Shown: positions 8,146 through 16,126 of the stretch, one piece after another | Layout of the letters: each line of letters opens with the position of its first letter | Position numbering within the stretch: the stretch's first letter is position 1 | DNA from: Alteromonas sp. CI.11.F.A3 | GTDB lineage: Bacteria; Pseudomonadota; Gammaproteobacteria; Enterobacterales; Alteromonadaceae | NCBI RefSeq assembly: GCF_032925565.1 | Contig: NZ_CP136708.1 | Coordinates: 1-64,000 of the forward strand | Direction of reading: 5' to 3' | Length of the DNA: 64,000 nt | The notes under the pieces: generated by a model | Told to the model about the DNA's origin: nothing | The model's database searches: none | The model's input: only the letters and a program-made list of their open reading frames with translations | Program-made: the position numbers and the translations under genes

Positions 8146-10239
8146 TTAGAATGCGTAAGTCAGGCTTACTGAACCATTCACTGGTGCACCATAAAAGCCT
8201 ATGGTGTGTAGGCTGGTAATGTATTTTTCGTCAAAGATATTATTGATGTTCGCACGCAACGTAAGGTCGTTAGTTACTGCGTACGTTGCATAGGCATTCG
8301 CTAAGAAGTAGCTGCCCTGCTCTACGTTGTAATCGGTGTTACTAATTTCAGATTGCCATCTTCCGCCTAATCCCACCGTTAGCGCTGGTACTGTTGGCAG
8401 TTCGTAGCCTAATTGGAAGGTCACTACATCACGAGGCGCCCACAGGTTTGCGTCGTTGCCTGCTTCATCTTCCACATCAATAGCGGTATACGATGCCTGA
8501 ACACGTAAAGCATCAGTAATCTGACCGACGACTTCCACCTCAAACCCTTCAGACTCTACCGACACGCCTTCGTAGTAGTACTGCTGATTTTCAGGGTTAA
8601 TGCCTGCAAAAGAGGCTAAGTTGTCTTGTTCAGCAGTAAAATAAGCAAATGTGGTCATTAAGGTATCATCTAACCACTGGGCTTTAACACCAGCTTCAAA
8701 GTTTTTACCTTTAGTGGGTGCTAAGTATTGGCCAGATAAATCATATTGCTCTTGCGGCTGATACACATCTGAATAGCTTACATAAGTATTGATGTTTTCG
8801 GTTACCGCATAGGTCGCGCCGACGTAAGGGCTAGCCTCACTTTCTTCGTTATCGATTGCAGTACCCGCATTGTTACCACTGCGCTCAAAATCAATCGCAT
8901 TGAAGCCCGCAATAACAAACAATTCATCGGTTAGGCTTATTTTTGTAGAGCCAAAGTAGCGGGTAAGATCTTGTTCAATGTCAGAATAAAGTACCGCGTC
9001 AAACCAGTCAGGCTCTGCAATGGCATCAAATGCATACGGGAACGCTGGGGTTGCGCCATAGGCAGGCGTATTGGCATAGTCGAAACCGTACTGATACATG
9101 GTATCGCTGCTTGAGGCATGGCTTACACCCACGTTCACTTCATGCTGGCGACCGAAAAGCTCGAAAGTACCAAAAGTACGCGCTTCTATAAGGTTTGAAT
9201 CTATGTCTGAATCATAACGACCCGGCCAGCCTACTAAACCTAAGCCAGTGTCTCTATCGATAGCACCGTAAGCATAAAATAATTTATCTTGTTCTTCGTA
9301 GCCGCGGTAGTTATAGCTGACTTTCACTTCCCAGTCGTTATCGAAAATATAGTCAAATTCTACGAATGCGTTGGTGTTTTCAGTGTCCCACATTGCCCAC
9401 TCTTGCGCTGTGGTATCACTTACGTCCCACTCAGCTTGCGTGCCGTCTGTGTAATTGAATACTAGCCCGCCCCAATTGTTTCCATCGGTGTTAGCATCTT
9501 GGTAAGAGTAGCCCAAGGTAATGGTGGCGTTATCGGTAAGTTGCCCATCCACTACGCCATATAAAAAGGTGCGATCGTTCTCTAGGCCATCCAAGTAAGA
9601 CGCTTTATCTTCTATAGCACCTACAAAACGTGCAGCCCAGCGGCCATCTTCGGTTAATAGAGTAGAGTAGTCAGCCTGCATGCGTTTAAAGTCGAACGAC
9701 CCTGCGCTTACTGTCACTTCACCGCCTTCTTCGTTGGTGGGACGCTTGCGTACATAGTTCAAAGTACCTGATGAATTACCTACACCCGTAAGCAAACCAT
9801 TAGCACCACGAATAACTTCAATTTTTTCATAGCCGTAGGCTTCAAGCGCGCCTGTTACAATGCCCCAGTCGTTAGGTAGACCCACGCCATCAATTTGGGT
9901 ATTTTTAATTTCAAAACCACGGGCGGTGTAGTTCGTTCGGTTCGTTTCCCACTCTTCTACGTTGATACCCGGTGCAAGTTTTAGTGCATCGTTAACATTG
10001 TAAGCACCAAACGACTGCATTAGCTCTTCAGAAATAAGGCTAATGGACTGAGGCGTTTCGCTTAGCTCCATTGTTAATCCGGTCGCCCCGCGACTAACAC
10101 GATTTTGACGTACACCAACAATGTGAATTTTCTCGACCTGAGACTCATCTACCGTTGCAGTGTCTGGTTGCGTTTCTTGAGCGTTAATCGAAAAAGCAAG
10201 CGCTATAGGGGTAAGCGCAAAGAGCGTGGTCAGTTTCAT
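8146..10239 (-). CDS. TonB-dependent siderophore-type receptor
   Basis: 697 residues. A signal peptide (MKLTTLFALTPIALAFSINA) is followed by a plug domain (about 55-165, with LSETPQSISLISEELM and the DALKLAPGIN stretch) and a 22-strand-type barrel rich in aromatic turns. The C-terminus SVSLTYAF ends in Phe, as outer-membrane barrels do. Plug wording such as VRKRPTNEEGG and YEKIEVIRGANGLLTGVGN places it with ferric siderophore receptors of the FhuE/FpvA type. A near-consensus Fur box lies about 75 bp upstream of the start, so iron repression is expected. No inner-membrane siderophore transporter or synthesis gene is nearby, and the ligand cannot be named. Confidence 0.9.
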   Translation of the reverse strand: MKLTTLFALTPIALAFSINAQETQPDTATVDESQVEKIHIVGVRQNRVSRGATGLTMELSETPQSISLISEELMQSFGAYNVNDALKLAPGINVEEWETNRTNYTARGFEIKNTQIDGVGLPNDWGIVTGALEAYGYEKIEVIRGANGLLTGVGNSSGTLNYVRKRPTNEEGGEVTVSAGSFDFKRMQADYSTLLTEDGRWAARFVGAIEDKASYLDGLENDRTFLYGVVDGQLTDNATITLGYSYQDANTDGNNWGGLVFNYTDGTQAEWDVSDTTAQEWAMWDTENTNAFVEFDYIFDNDWEVKVSYNYRGYEEQDKLFYAYGAIDRDTGLGLVGWPGRYDSDIDSNLIEARTFGTFELFGRQHEVNVGVSHASSSDTMYQYGFDYANTPAYGATPAFPYAFDAIAEPDWFDAVLYSDIEQDLTRYFGSTKISLTDELFVIAGFNAIDFERSGNNAGTAIDNEESEASPYVGATYAVTENINTYVSYSDVYQPQEQYDLSGQYLAPTKGKNFEAGVKAQWLDDTLMTTFAYFTAEQDNLASFAGINPENQQYYYEGVSVESEGFEVEVVGQITDALRVQASYTAIDVEDEAGNDANLWAPRDVVTFQLGYELPTVPALTVGLGGRWQSEISNTDYNVEQGSYFLANAYATYAVTNDLTLRANINNIFDEKYITSLHTIGFYGAPVNGSVSLTYAF

Positions 10240-10312
10240 TGTGTTCTCTACAGTGATTTTGGTTTAGTTTTTAGTCGCAGGGGATTATACGTAAGTAGAT
10301 AAGAATCACAAA

Positions 10313-10327
10313 TGATAATTATTAGCA
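10313..10327. promoter_or_regulatory. Fur box upstream of the TonB receptor
   Basis: TGATAAT-T-ATTAGCA matches the 7-1-7 Fur consensus TGATAATnATTATCA at all but one position. It lies 74-88 bp upstream of the receptor start, within an A/T-rich promoter region. A weaker dyad (AATGA-TCG-TCATT, about 10365-10377) lies further upstream. Confidence 0.72.
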
Positions 10328-10412
10328 TTTACATAATTATCACAATACGCGATCTTTAAGTAAAAATGATCGTCATTGTGACGTATTCAAAATATAAATG
10401 AGGCAATTGAGT

Positions 10413-10440
10413 TGGCCGAAGAAGCTAGCGCCCTCGGCCA
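10413..10440 (-). terminator. Hairpin downstream of the hybrid kinase gene
   Basis: TGGCCGA (10413-10419) pairs with TCGGCCA (10434-10440), starting 20 bp past the kinase stop on the minus strand. There is no strong U-tract, so it is a weak terminator or an mRNA-end structure. Confidence 0.4.
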
Positions 10441-10459
10441 TTGCTGGATAGGGAAAATA

Positions 10460-13045
10460 CTAGTTGTCGGTAAGCCTCAACTTCACCTGCGTGATAAGAT
10501 CTTGTTTCACCACGGGCTTAACAATATGCCCTTGCATACCGGCATCGATACAACGCTTTCTGTCAGCTTCCATGGCGTTAGCTGTCATAGCCAAAATAGG
10601 AATATTGTCCCAAGTAGCATTTGCGCGAATGTGCTCTGCGGCTTCTACGCCCCCCATAATAGGCATTTGCATGTCCATCAATATTAAGTGGGGTTTAAAC
10701 CCACTCAGAAGAAGATCTAAACACTCTTGCCCGTTCTCGGCAAATTTAACAATAGCCCCTGCGCTTTTTAGCATTGCTCCCGCAACTTGCTGATTAATGG
10801 GGTTATCTTCTACCACCAGCACTAACCTTTTAGCCAGTAGCTTTTCATCATCTTCAACCACAGGATTTTGCGCTAATTCTTCGGTAGATTGATTACACGA
10901 AATAACCGTGTCATACAAAGTAGAAGGCGTGAATGGCTTGTATAAGAGGTCATCGAATAACACCAAGCTGTTTTTATCAAAGCTTTTTGTGTTGTGTGAA
11001 ACCACAACTAAGTGGGTTATTTCTTTTTGTTCTTGCTGCCAGCTAGCCAATGCTTCTTTACTAATAACACTTAAGATGGCTTCATCAATGATAATGACCC
11101 TAGGTAAGCTATTCGAGGCTTTGTGAGACGTTAACTCTTCAACACTTTTCGCGACAAAGGACGGCCACCCAAGTACAGAACATTGACGCTGAATGCCAGT
11201 TTCTACATTCACATTTTGCGTAAGCACTATCGCCTGGTAGGACACGACATCTTGCTCACTTAAGCTTTCTGCTTGTGCTGCCGAGGCTTTTTTAAGTATA
11301 ACATTAAAGTGGAATTTACTGCCTTTACCTTGCTGGCTAACTACACCAATCTTGCCGTCCATCATTTCCACTAACTGCTTGGCTATACTTAGCCCTAGTC
11401 CTGTTCCACCAAACTTAGTGTTGGTATCGCGGCTAGCCTGAGTAAACGCCCCAAATACTTGGTTGGCTTGCTTTTCAGTCATGCCAATACCCGTATCTTG
11501 AATCTCAAAACCTAACTGAACGGTATCTTCATTTTCGCTTAGCAGTTCAACGCTTAAGTTTACTTCCCCACGAGAGGTGAACTTAATAGCATTGCTAATT
11601 AAATTACTGATAATTTGATTAAGCCTAACCGCATCGCCAACAACATGTTTAGGACATTTAGGATCAACATCAATCCACAGCTCAATGTGTTTACCATAAG
11701 CGGCTCGGCCCATCATTTTACCAACCTGATTAAGCAAGCTATCTAAGCGGAATGGGGCTTCAACCATATCGAGTTTGCCAGCTTCAATTTTAGAAAAATC
11801 GAGTACGTCATCAATAATTCGGCTTAACAAAGAAAAGCTTGTGATGGCTTGCTCTATATTATCATTGATTTTTTTGTAGTTACGCTCACCTAACGTGATT
11901 TGCAGTAGGCCATATACACCATTCATCGGCGTACGAATTTCATGTGACATTCTGGCAAGAAAATCGGCTTTGGATTTCTCGGCATTGTTGGCTTTATTTT
12001 TTGCCTTTATGGCAAGCTCTTTTTCCAAGCTCAATTGATTAAGCAGTCGTATCAATAAGTACGCCAAACCTATTAAAAACAAAGCTGCGGCAACAAAGCC
12101 GAAAGAAATAAAGTGCTTGGTTCGCTCCAAATACGCCACGGCCTCAGTGGGCTTTTCCATGACTAACCAGTAGTAAGCATCTTCAATGTCTGTGTCGTCA
12201 GTATTTCTTTTACCAATAGGAATAATGCCGTGTTTGAATCGGCTGGTAAAATTGCCGTCTGGGGTAACATCTTCGCTGCCATTAAAGCGTTTTTCAAAAC
12301 CTGGAAACTGCATACTTACTTGGTTTTTAGGCCTGTCGAGCAGCCAGCCCCACGCTGAGTTATTCGGAGAAGTTAAGAAGAATCCATCAGGGTTTATTAG
12401 CCAGTGTGCGTTTGTGAATTGCAGCTCTTTTAGGCGTGAAAACAATTCACGCAAATCAAAATTCAGTACAACTAACCCTAAAATTTCGCCATCAACGCGA
12501 TATTTAGCAACACTTCTGATAGTTGGGCGATAAGGGAGCTCTATTATTCCCCGCTCCTTGTTTAAATCTAAGGGCGATACATAATAGTCTTTAGCTGACT
12601 CAACGGCCTCAATAAAATAATACCGTTCAGCTTTGTTTTGTAGGTCTTTGGTATCTCGCCAAATCAGGCTTTTGGCTGATTTTTCAGCACGTAATTGCTC
12701 ATTACCATCAAGCGCAATATAACGAATTTGCTGTAAACTTGGGTACGCATCGAAAAGTGCTGACCAATGTGCAGTAAGGTACCGCTTAGCATCGCCTTCA
12801 ACGAGTGAATCCACAATGAGGCTACTTTTACTTTCTTGAATAGCGAGTGAACGCGCATCCAATATAACGTGGTTTATTTCGCTCTGAAAATTTTGATGAA
12901 GGACGTCGAATTGTTGACTGATAGCGTCATTACTAAACCGCTTAGTTTCTATCCACAAGATATTGGCTAATATTGCCAAGATACCTATAAATAATACGCA
13001 GAAAATAGAAATAAAGAGTGCTGATTTAGAGACTTTATTGACCAC
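10460..13045 (-). CDS. Hybrid sensor histidine kinase / response regulator with extracytoplasmic sensor
   Basis: 861 residues. Membrane helix 1 (about 8-30) and helix 2 (about 312-335) flank a roughly 280-residue periplasmic domain of dCACHE type. A HisKA domain follows, with the phosphoacceptor in MSHEIRTPMNG (His near 367), then a HATPase domain with N box LISNAIKF, G1 DTGIGM and G2 GGTGLGLSIAKQL. A degenerate receiver-like stretch comes next (about 610-720). The last domain is an intact receiver (LVLVVEDNPINQQ, phosphoacceptor Asp near 788 in LILMDMQMP). There is no Hpt domain, so phosphate must pass to a separate Hpt protein or be used in reverse. The gene stands alone, so its signal and output are unknown. 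Confidence 0.88.
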   Translation of the reverse strand: MVNKVSKSALFISIFCVLFIGILAILANILWIETKRFSNDAISQQFDVLHQNFQSEINHVILDARSLAIQESKSSLIVDSLVEGDAKRYLTAHWSALFDAYPSLQQIRYIALDGNEQLRAEKSAKSLIWRDTKDLQNKAERYYFIEAVESAKDYYVSPLDLNKERGIIELPYRPTIRSVAKYRVDGEILGLVVLNFDLRELFSRLKELQFTNAHWLINPDGFFLTSPNNSAWGWLLDRPKNQVSMQFPGFEKRFNGSEDVTPDGNFTSRFKHGIIPIGKRNTDDTDIEDAYYWLVMEKPTEAVAYLERTKHFISFGFVAAALFLIGLAYLLIRLLNQLSLEKELAIKAKNKANNAEKSKADFLARMSHEIRTPMNGVYGLLQITLGERNYKKINDNIEQAITSFSLLSRIIDDVLDFSKIEAGKLDMVEAPFRLDSLLNQVGKMMGRAAYGKHIELWIDVDPKCPKHVVGDAVRLNQIISNLISNAIKFTSRGEVNLSVELLSENEDTVQLGFEIQDTGIGMTEKQANQVFGAFTQASRDTNTKFGGTGLGLSIAKQLVEMMDGKIGVVSQQGKGSKFHFNVILKKASAAQAESLSEQDVVSYQAIVLTQNVNVETGIQRQCSVLGWPSFVAKSVEELTSHKASNSLPRVIIIDEAILSVISKEALASWQQEQKEITHLVVVSHNTKSFDKNSLVLFDDLLYKPFTPSTLYDTVISCNQSTEELAQNPVVEDDEKLLAKRLVLVVEDNPINQQVAGAMLKSAGAIVKFAENGQECLDLLLSGFKPHLILMDMQMPIMGGVEAAEHIRANATWDNIPILAMTANAMEADRKRCIDAGMQGHIVKPVVKQDLITQVKLRLTDN

Positions 13046-13145
13046 AATGCATCCTTCGGGTTACTGCAACGGCTATCGTATTATACGAAAGTATAACACC
13101 TAAGTCGTAACGTACCGCAAATAAGCTAGCTTTGGCTATTAATGG

Positions 13146-14276
13146 CTACTTTAATGCTGACACCAAAGCACTTAATGGCTCTAAATCTGATTCAAAATGC
13201 TTCCATTGCTGCATTCCGCTTTGATAAATAGGCTGGCGAACCTGCTCAGCACTAGCCGTTCTTACTGAGCGTTTGGTTTTATAAAAATCTAAACAACTTT
13301 CTTCAAAGGGTAGCCCGCAAAAATCAAGCAGCTTACGTACTTGTTCTTCAAAATCGGTGACTACGTCTTCATATTGCATCTTTAAAATTTTACCTGGTAG
13401 CACTGTGTTCCAGTGCGCCATAAGCTCAACATAATTATTGTAGTACTTTCCAATATCTTCAAGGTTGTAGCTAAATTCCTGTCCTTCCGCAAACAACTGC
13501 TTAAAGATACTAAACCCGCATGACATGGGGTCTCGTCGCGCATCAATAATTATCGCATTGGGTAAAATGAGGTGAATAAGCCCGATATGCCTGAAATTAT
13601 TTGGCATTTTATCTATAAAAAAGGGAGCACCTTGACGATAAACTTCGGTATCTCTAATAAATTCTTCGCCAAATTTAGATAGCTGCTCTGCCGAAAGTTC
13701 AGCGAGAACTTGCGGGTAACGCTTAGGCTTATCAATACCGCCACGGCCATTTAATCGATGAGAAAGCGACATTATGTTAGGCAGTTCCATGGTGCCATCA
13801 ACCATGGAATGGGAAGACAATATTTGTTCTAACAAGGTAGAGCCAGCACGGGGCAGGCCCACTATGAATATTGGTGTTGCCTGGTTCGTCAGTATGCTAG
13901 GGGGGTTCGAGGGAGGTGCGTGTTGCGAAAACAGTGCTGGCGTACATACTTCTATCTGTGCCTTACACTCAGCATCTACCCGCGCAGCTTGATAGCCTAA
14001 TTGCTGCTTTTTAAGCGTATTCCCTTTGGCATAATAGGAAAAGGCTTCTGAGTAATCGCCAGTATCTTCAAATGCTTTTCCTAACGCAAAGCTTAAATGA
14101 AATCTATCTTCAAATGGGGTATTGGGCGCTTGTTCACGAGCTTGCATAGTCGTGATTTCATCGGTGCTAAAGCTGTATGTTTTAAGGTTCGCTAGGCTCC
14201 AAAATGCGACGGTATACCGCATTAAATTCCACAAAGTGGATCGGGAGCACTTCACCCCGTTCGTTAACGTTAGCAA
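13146..14276 (-). CDS. Sulfotransferase-family protein, apparently truncated at the N-terminus
   Basis: 376-residue frame. The 5'-phosphosulfate loop (FIVGLPRAGSTLLEQILSSH) and the 3'-phosphate motif region (IDARRDPMSCGFSIFKQL) mark a PAPS-type sulfotransferase domain from about residue 135 to the end. Relatives are TPR-sulfotransferase fusions of about 500-700 residues, in which a phrase like WSLANLKTY..F links the last TPR units to the catalytic part. Here that phrase appears at residue 26, and the first ~25 residues do not look like TPR. The opposite strand at that point carries what reads as the 3' end of another gene, so the original 5' part seems lost. It may still be expressed, or it may be a decaying gene. 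Confidence 0.65.
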   Translation of the reverse strand: MLTLTNGVKCSRSTLWNLMRYTVAFWSLANLKTYSFSTDEITTMQAREQAPNTPFEDRFHLSFALGKAFEDTGDYSEAFSYYAKGNTLKKQQLGYQAARVDAECKAQIEVCTPALFSQHAPPSNPPSILTNQATPIFIVGLPRAGSTLLEQILSSHSMVDGTMELPNIMSLSHRLNGRGGIDKPKRYPQVLAELSAEQLSKFGEEFIRDTEVYRQGAPFFIDKMPNNFRHIGLIHLILPNAIIIDARRDPMSCGFSIFKQLFAEGQEFSYNLEDIGKYYNNYVELMAHWNTVLPGKILKMQYEDVVTDFEEQVRKLLDFCGLPFEESCLDFYKTKRSVRTASAEQVRQPIYQSGMQQWKHFESDLEPLSALVSALK

Positions 14277-14466
14277 AACGACCCATGAGGTTATTGAAGT
14301 GGGTATTGATGAAGAAGAGCCTGTTGATTCTGAACTAGCTTCAGCCGTTGAGTCAGTTTCAGAGCCAGAACCAAAGCCAGTAACGGAATACGTGACCGCT
14401 TCTGAACCAGAACAAGACGCTGCAATAGCAGCTTATGATGAGCACGAACCAAAACCAGGTGCTTAG
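14210..14466 (+). pseudogene. 3' remnant of an unidentified plus-strand gene
   Basis: A plus-strand frame reads VYRIKFHKVDREHFTPFVNV, then an acidic Glu/Pro-rich tail ending DEHEPKPGA and a stop at 14464-14466. The wording looks like a genuine protein C-terminus. Upstream of about 14210 the same frame is only the antisense of the sulfotransferase gene. The simplest reading is a deletion that joined the 3' end of one gene to the interior of the oppositely oriented sulfotransferase gene. The parent family was not recognised. With the terminator at 14550-14579 this fills the gap between the sulfotransferase and purU. Confidence 0.35.
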
Positions 14467-14549
14467 GCTAAACCTTAGAAAGGCGCGCAAGCTTAATAAG
14501 CAGGCTTTAACGTAAGTCATTCCGGCTGGGCTAACGTAAGAAATAAAGA

Positions 14550-14579
14550 TTGGGGCTAAGCAGTAAAAACTTACCCCAA
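14550..14579 (-). terminator. Terminator of the glyA-sox-purU operon
   Basis: TTGGGG plus TAAG (14550-14560, with one bulged C) pair with CTTA plus CCCCAA (14570-14579). On the minus strand the hairpin is followed by TCTTTATTTCTT. It lies 19 bp past the purU stop. Confidence 0.6.
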
Positions 14580-14597
14580 ACTTATACTGCCGTGGCG

Positions 14598-15488
14598 TTA
14601 CTTAGTGAACACCACGGTTTTTTGGCCATACAGGAATATGCGATTTTCAATGTGATTTTGCACCGCGCGAGCCAGAGTTAAACACTCTACATCACGCCCC
14701 TTTGCGGCTAAATCTTGCGGCAAGAAACCGTGATCGACCGTTTCCACTCCTTGGCTAATAATAGGTCCTTCATCAAGTTCATCACTAACATAATGAGCCG
14801 TAGCGCCTACTAACTTAATGCCTTTTTCATAAGCTTGATGATAAGGCTTCGCTCCTTTGAAGCCGGGTAGCAACGAGTGGTGAATATTAATCGCTCGGCC
14901 TTTTAGCTTCACGCACATGTCGTTCGACAATACCTGCATATAGCGGGCAAGTACCACTAAATCCGTATCGTATTGCTGAATAACTCCCCACACCAAGGCT
15001 TCTTGTTCAGCCTTAGTTTCGCTGCTAATAGGAAAGTGGTAGTAAGGAATATTGTGCCATTTTGCTAGGCTTTCGCAGTCGGGGTGGTTCGACACTATAG
15101 CTTGAATATCAACGGCTAAACTGCCCACCCGCCAACGGTATAACAAATCATTTAAGCAATGATCTTGCTTCGACACCATTATCACAATTTTAGGTTTATA
15201 TGCCTTTGCGACCAACTGCCATTGCATTGAAAACTTATCGGCTTGCGGGCTAAAACCTTCAAAGAAGGCTTGTCTGTCGAAGTTAGCACCATTATCGGGT
15301 CGAAATTCAATGCGAATAAAGAACTGTCCGTTTTCGGTATCGTCAAACGAGTGAATTTCGGTAATGTAGAAGCCGTTTTGATACAAATAACGGGTGACCA
15401 CATCTACCGTACCCAATTTACTTGAACAGCTAGCGGTAATAATTTGTGCTTGCGCGTTTTGTTGTTGAGTATTTGTGGGCAGCGCCAT
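14598..15488 (-). CDS. purU: Formyltetrahydrofolate deformylase
   Basis: The start is placed at the internal ATG (15488), preceded by AAAGGAACAGCA; a longer frame to 15581 would overlap soxG. The protein has 296 residues: an N-terminal ACT domain (about 15-95), then a formyltransferase fold with the segments NIHHSLLPGFKGAKPYHQA and GATAHYVSDELDEGPII, both diagnostic of PurU. It hydrolyses 10-formyl-THF to THF and formate. Last gene of the sarcosine oxidase operon, 38 bp after soxG. It fits the role of draining one-carbon units produced when SoxBDAG demethylates sarcosine, as in betaine-degrading pseudomonads. The ACT domain probably senses glycine or methionine. Confidence 0.92.
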   Translation of the reverse strand: MALPTNTQQQNAQAQIITASCSSKLGTVDVVTRYLYQNGFYITEIHSFDDTENGQFFIRIEFRPDNGANFDRQAFFEGFSPQADKFSMQWQLVAKAYKPKIVIMVSKQDHCLNDLLYRWRVGSLAVDIQAIVSNHPDCESLAKWHNIPYYHFPISSETKAEQEALVWGVIQQYDTDLVVLARYMQVLSNDMCVKLKGRAINIHHSLLPGFKGAKPYHQAYEKGIKLVGATAHYVSDELDEGPIISQGVETVDHGFLPQDLAAKGRDVECLTLARAVQNHIENRIFLYGQKTVVFTK

Positions 15489-15526
15489 TGCTGTTCCTTT
15501 CACGAAATATAAAGAGGTAGACCCAA

Positions 15527-16126
15527 TTATAGGGTTACACGCAAACCATATTCTTTGCTGCTTTGCTGTAACCACAACCAAAAGTAGTCGGCAAAGCTGC
15601 GGCGTACGATAAGCTGAAAACTGTCGTTACCAGTGCGGCGAATATGAGTAGACGATTTAGCGAATGCGGTACCGATAACCTTTCCAACAGGAAACTGCTT
15701 AAGGTGAAAATCGTAGCCCGTAGATTTTTGCAGTACCTTGATACAATCAGGCCCGCTGATCTCAAGAATAGTTTGCCCGCCACTAATATCAGACACCGCG
15801 AAGTGTCCAGTGATACTTTCCCTTAGGATCGCTTCTGTTGCTTCTTCTTTCCCGCCTTCAACAATAATGAGCCACTCATCAGGCGATAACCACATAATTG
15901 TAGCGTTATCATTTTGTAGAGACGTGCAAGGGGTTAGCGGTAGCGTTAAACCCAGTGCTTTTTCTACGCCGTTTTTAAATTCTGGACTGTCGCTATTGCC
16001 TCGTAGATTAAGGTGCCCCAGCAGCTTAGCTTCACGAAGAAACACGCCGCCTTCGTGCGTTACACTGGCTAAAGACTCAAAATCTGCATGGTACAAAGGT
16101 GACTGTACATTAACGATATTAGACAT
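15527..16126 (-). CDS. soxG: Sarcosine oxidase gamma subunit
   Basis: The start is the ATG at 16126, with AGGAGA nine bases upstream, giving 199 residues; it overlaps the end of soxA by 8 bp. The wording NATIMWLSPDEWLIIVEG followed by VSDISGGQTILEISGPD is typical of SoxG, which has a folate-binding GcvT-like fold. It forms the heterotetramer with SoxB, SoxD and SoxA, which oxidises sarcosine to glycine and passes the methyl carbon to THF. Length is normal for the family. Translational coupling to soxA is likely. Confidence 0.88.
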   Translation of the reverse strand: MSNIVNVQSPLYHADFESLASVTHEGGVFLREAKLLGHLNLRGNSDSPEFKNGVEKALGLTLPLTPCTSLQNDNATIMWLSPDEWLIIVEGGKEEATEAILRESITGHFAVSDISGGQTILEISGPDCIKVLQKSTGYDFHLKQFPVGKVIGTAFAKSSTHIRRTGNDSFQLIVRRSFADYFWLWLQQSSKEYGLRVTL

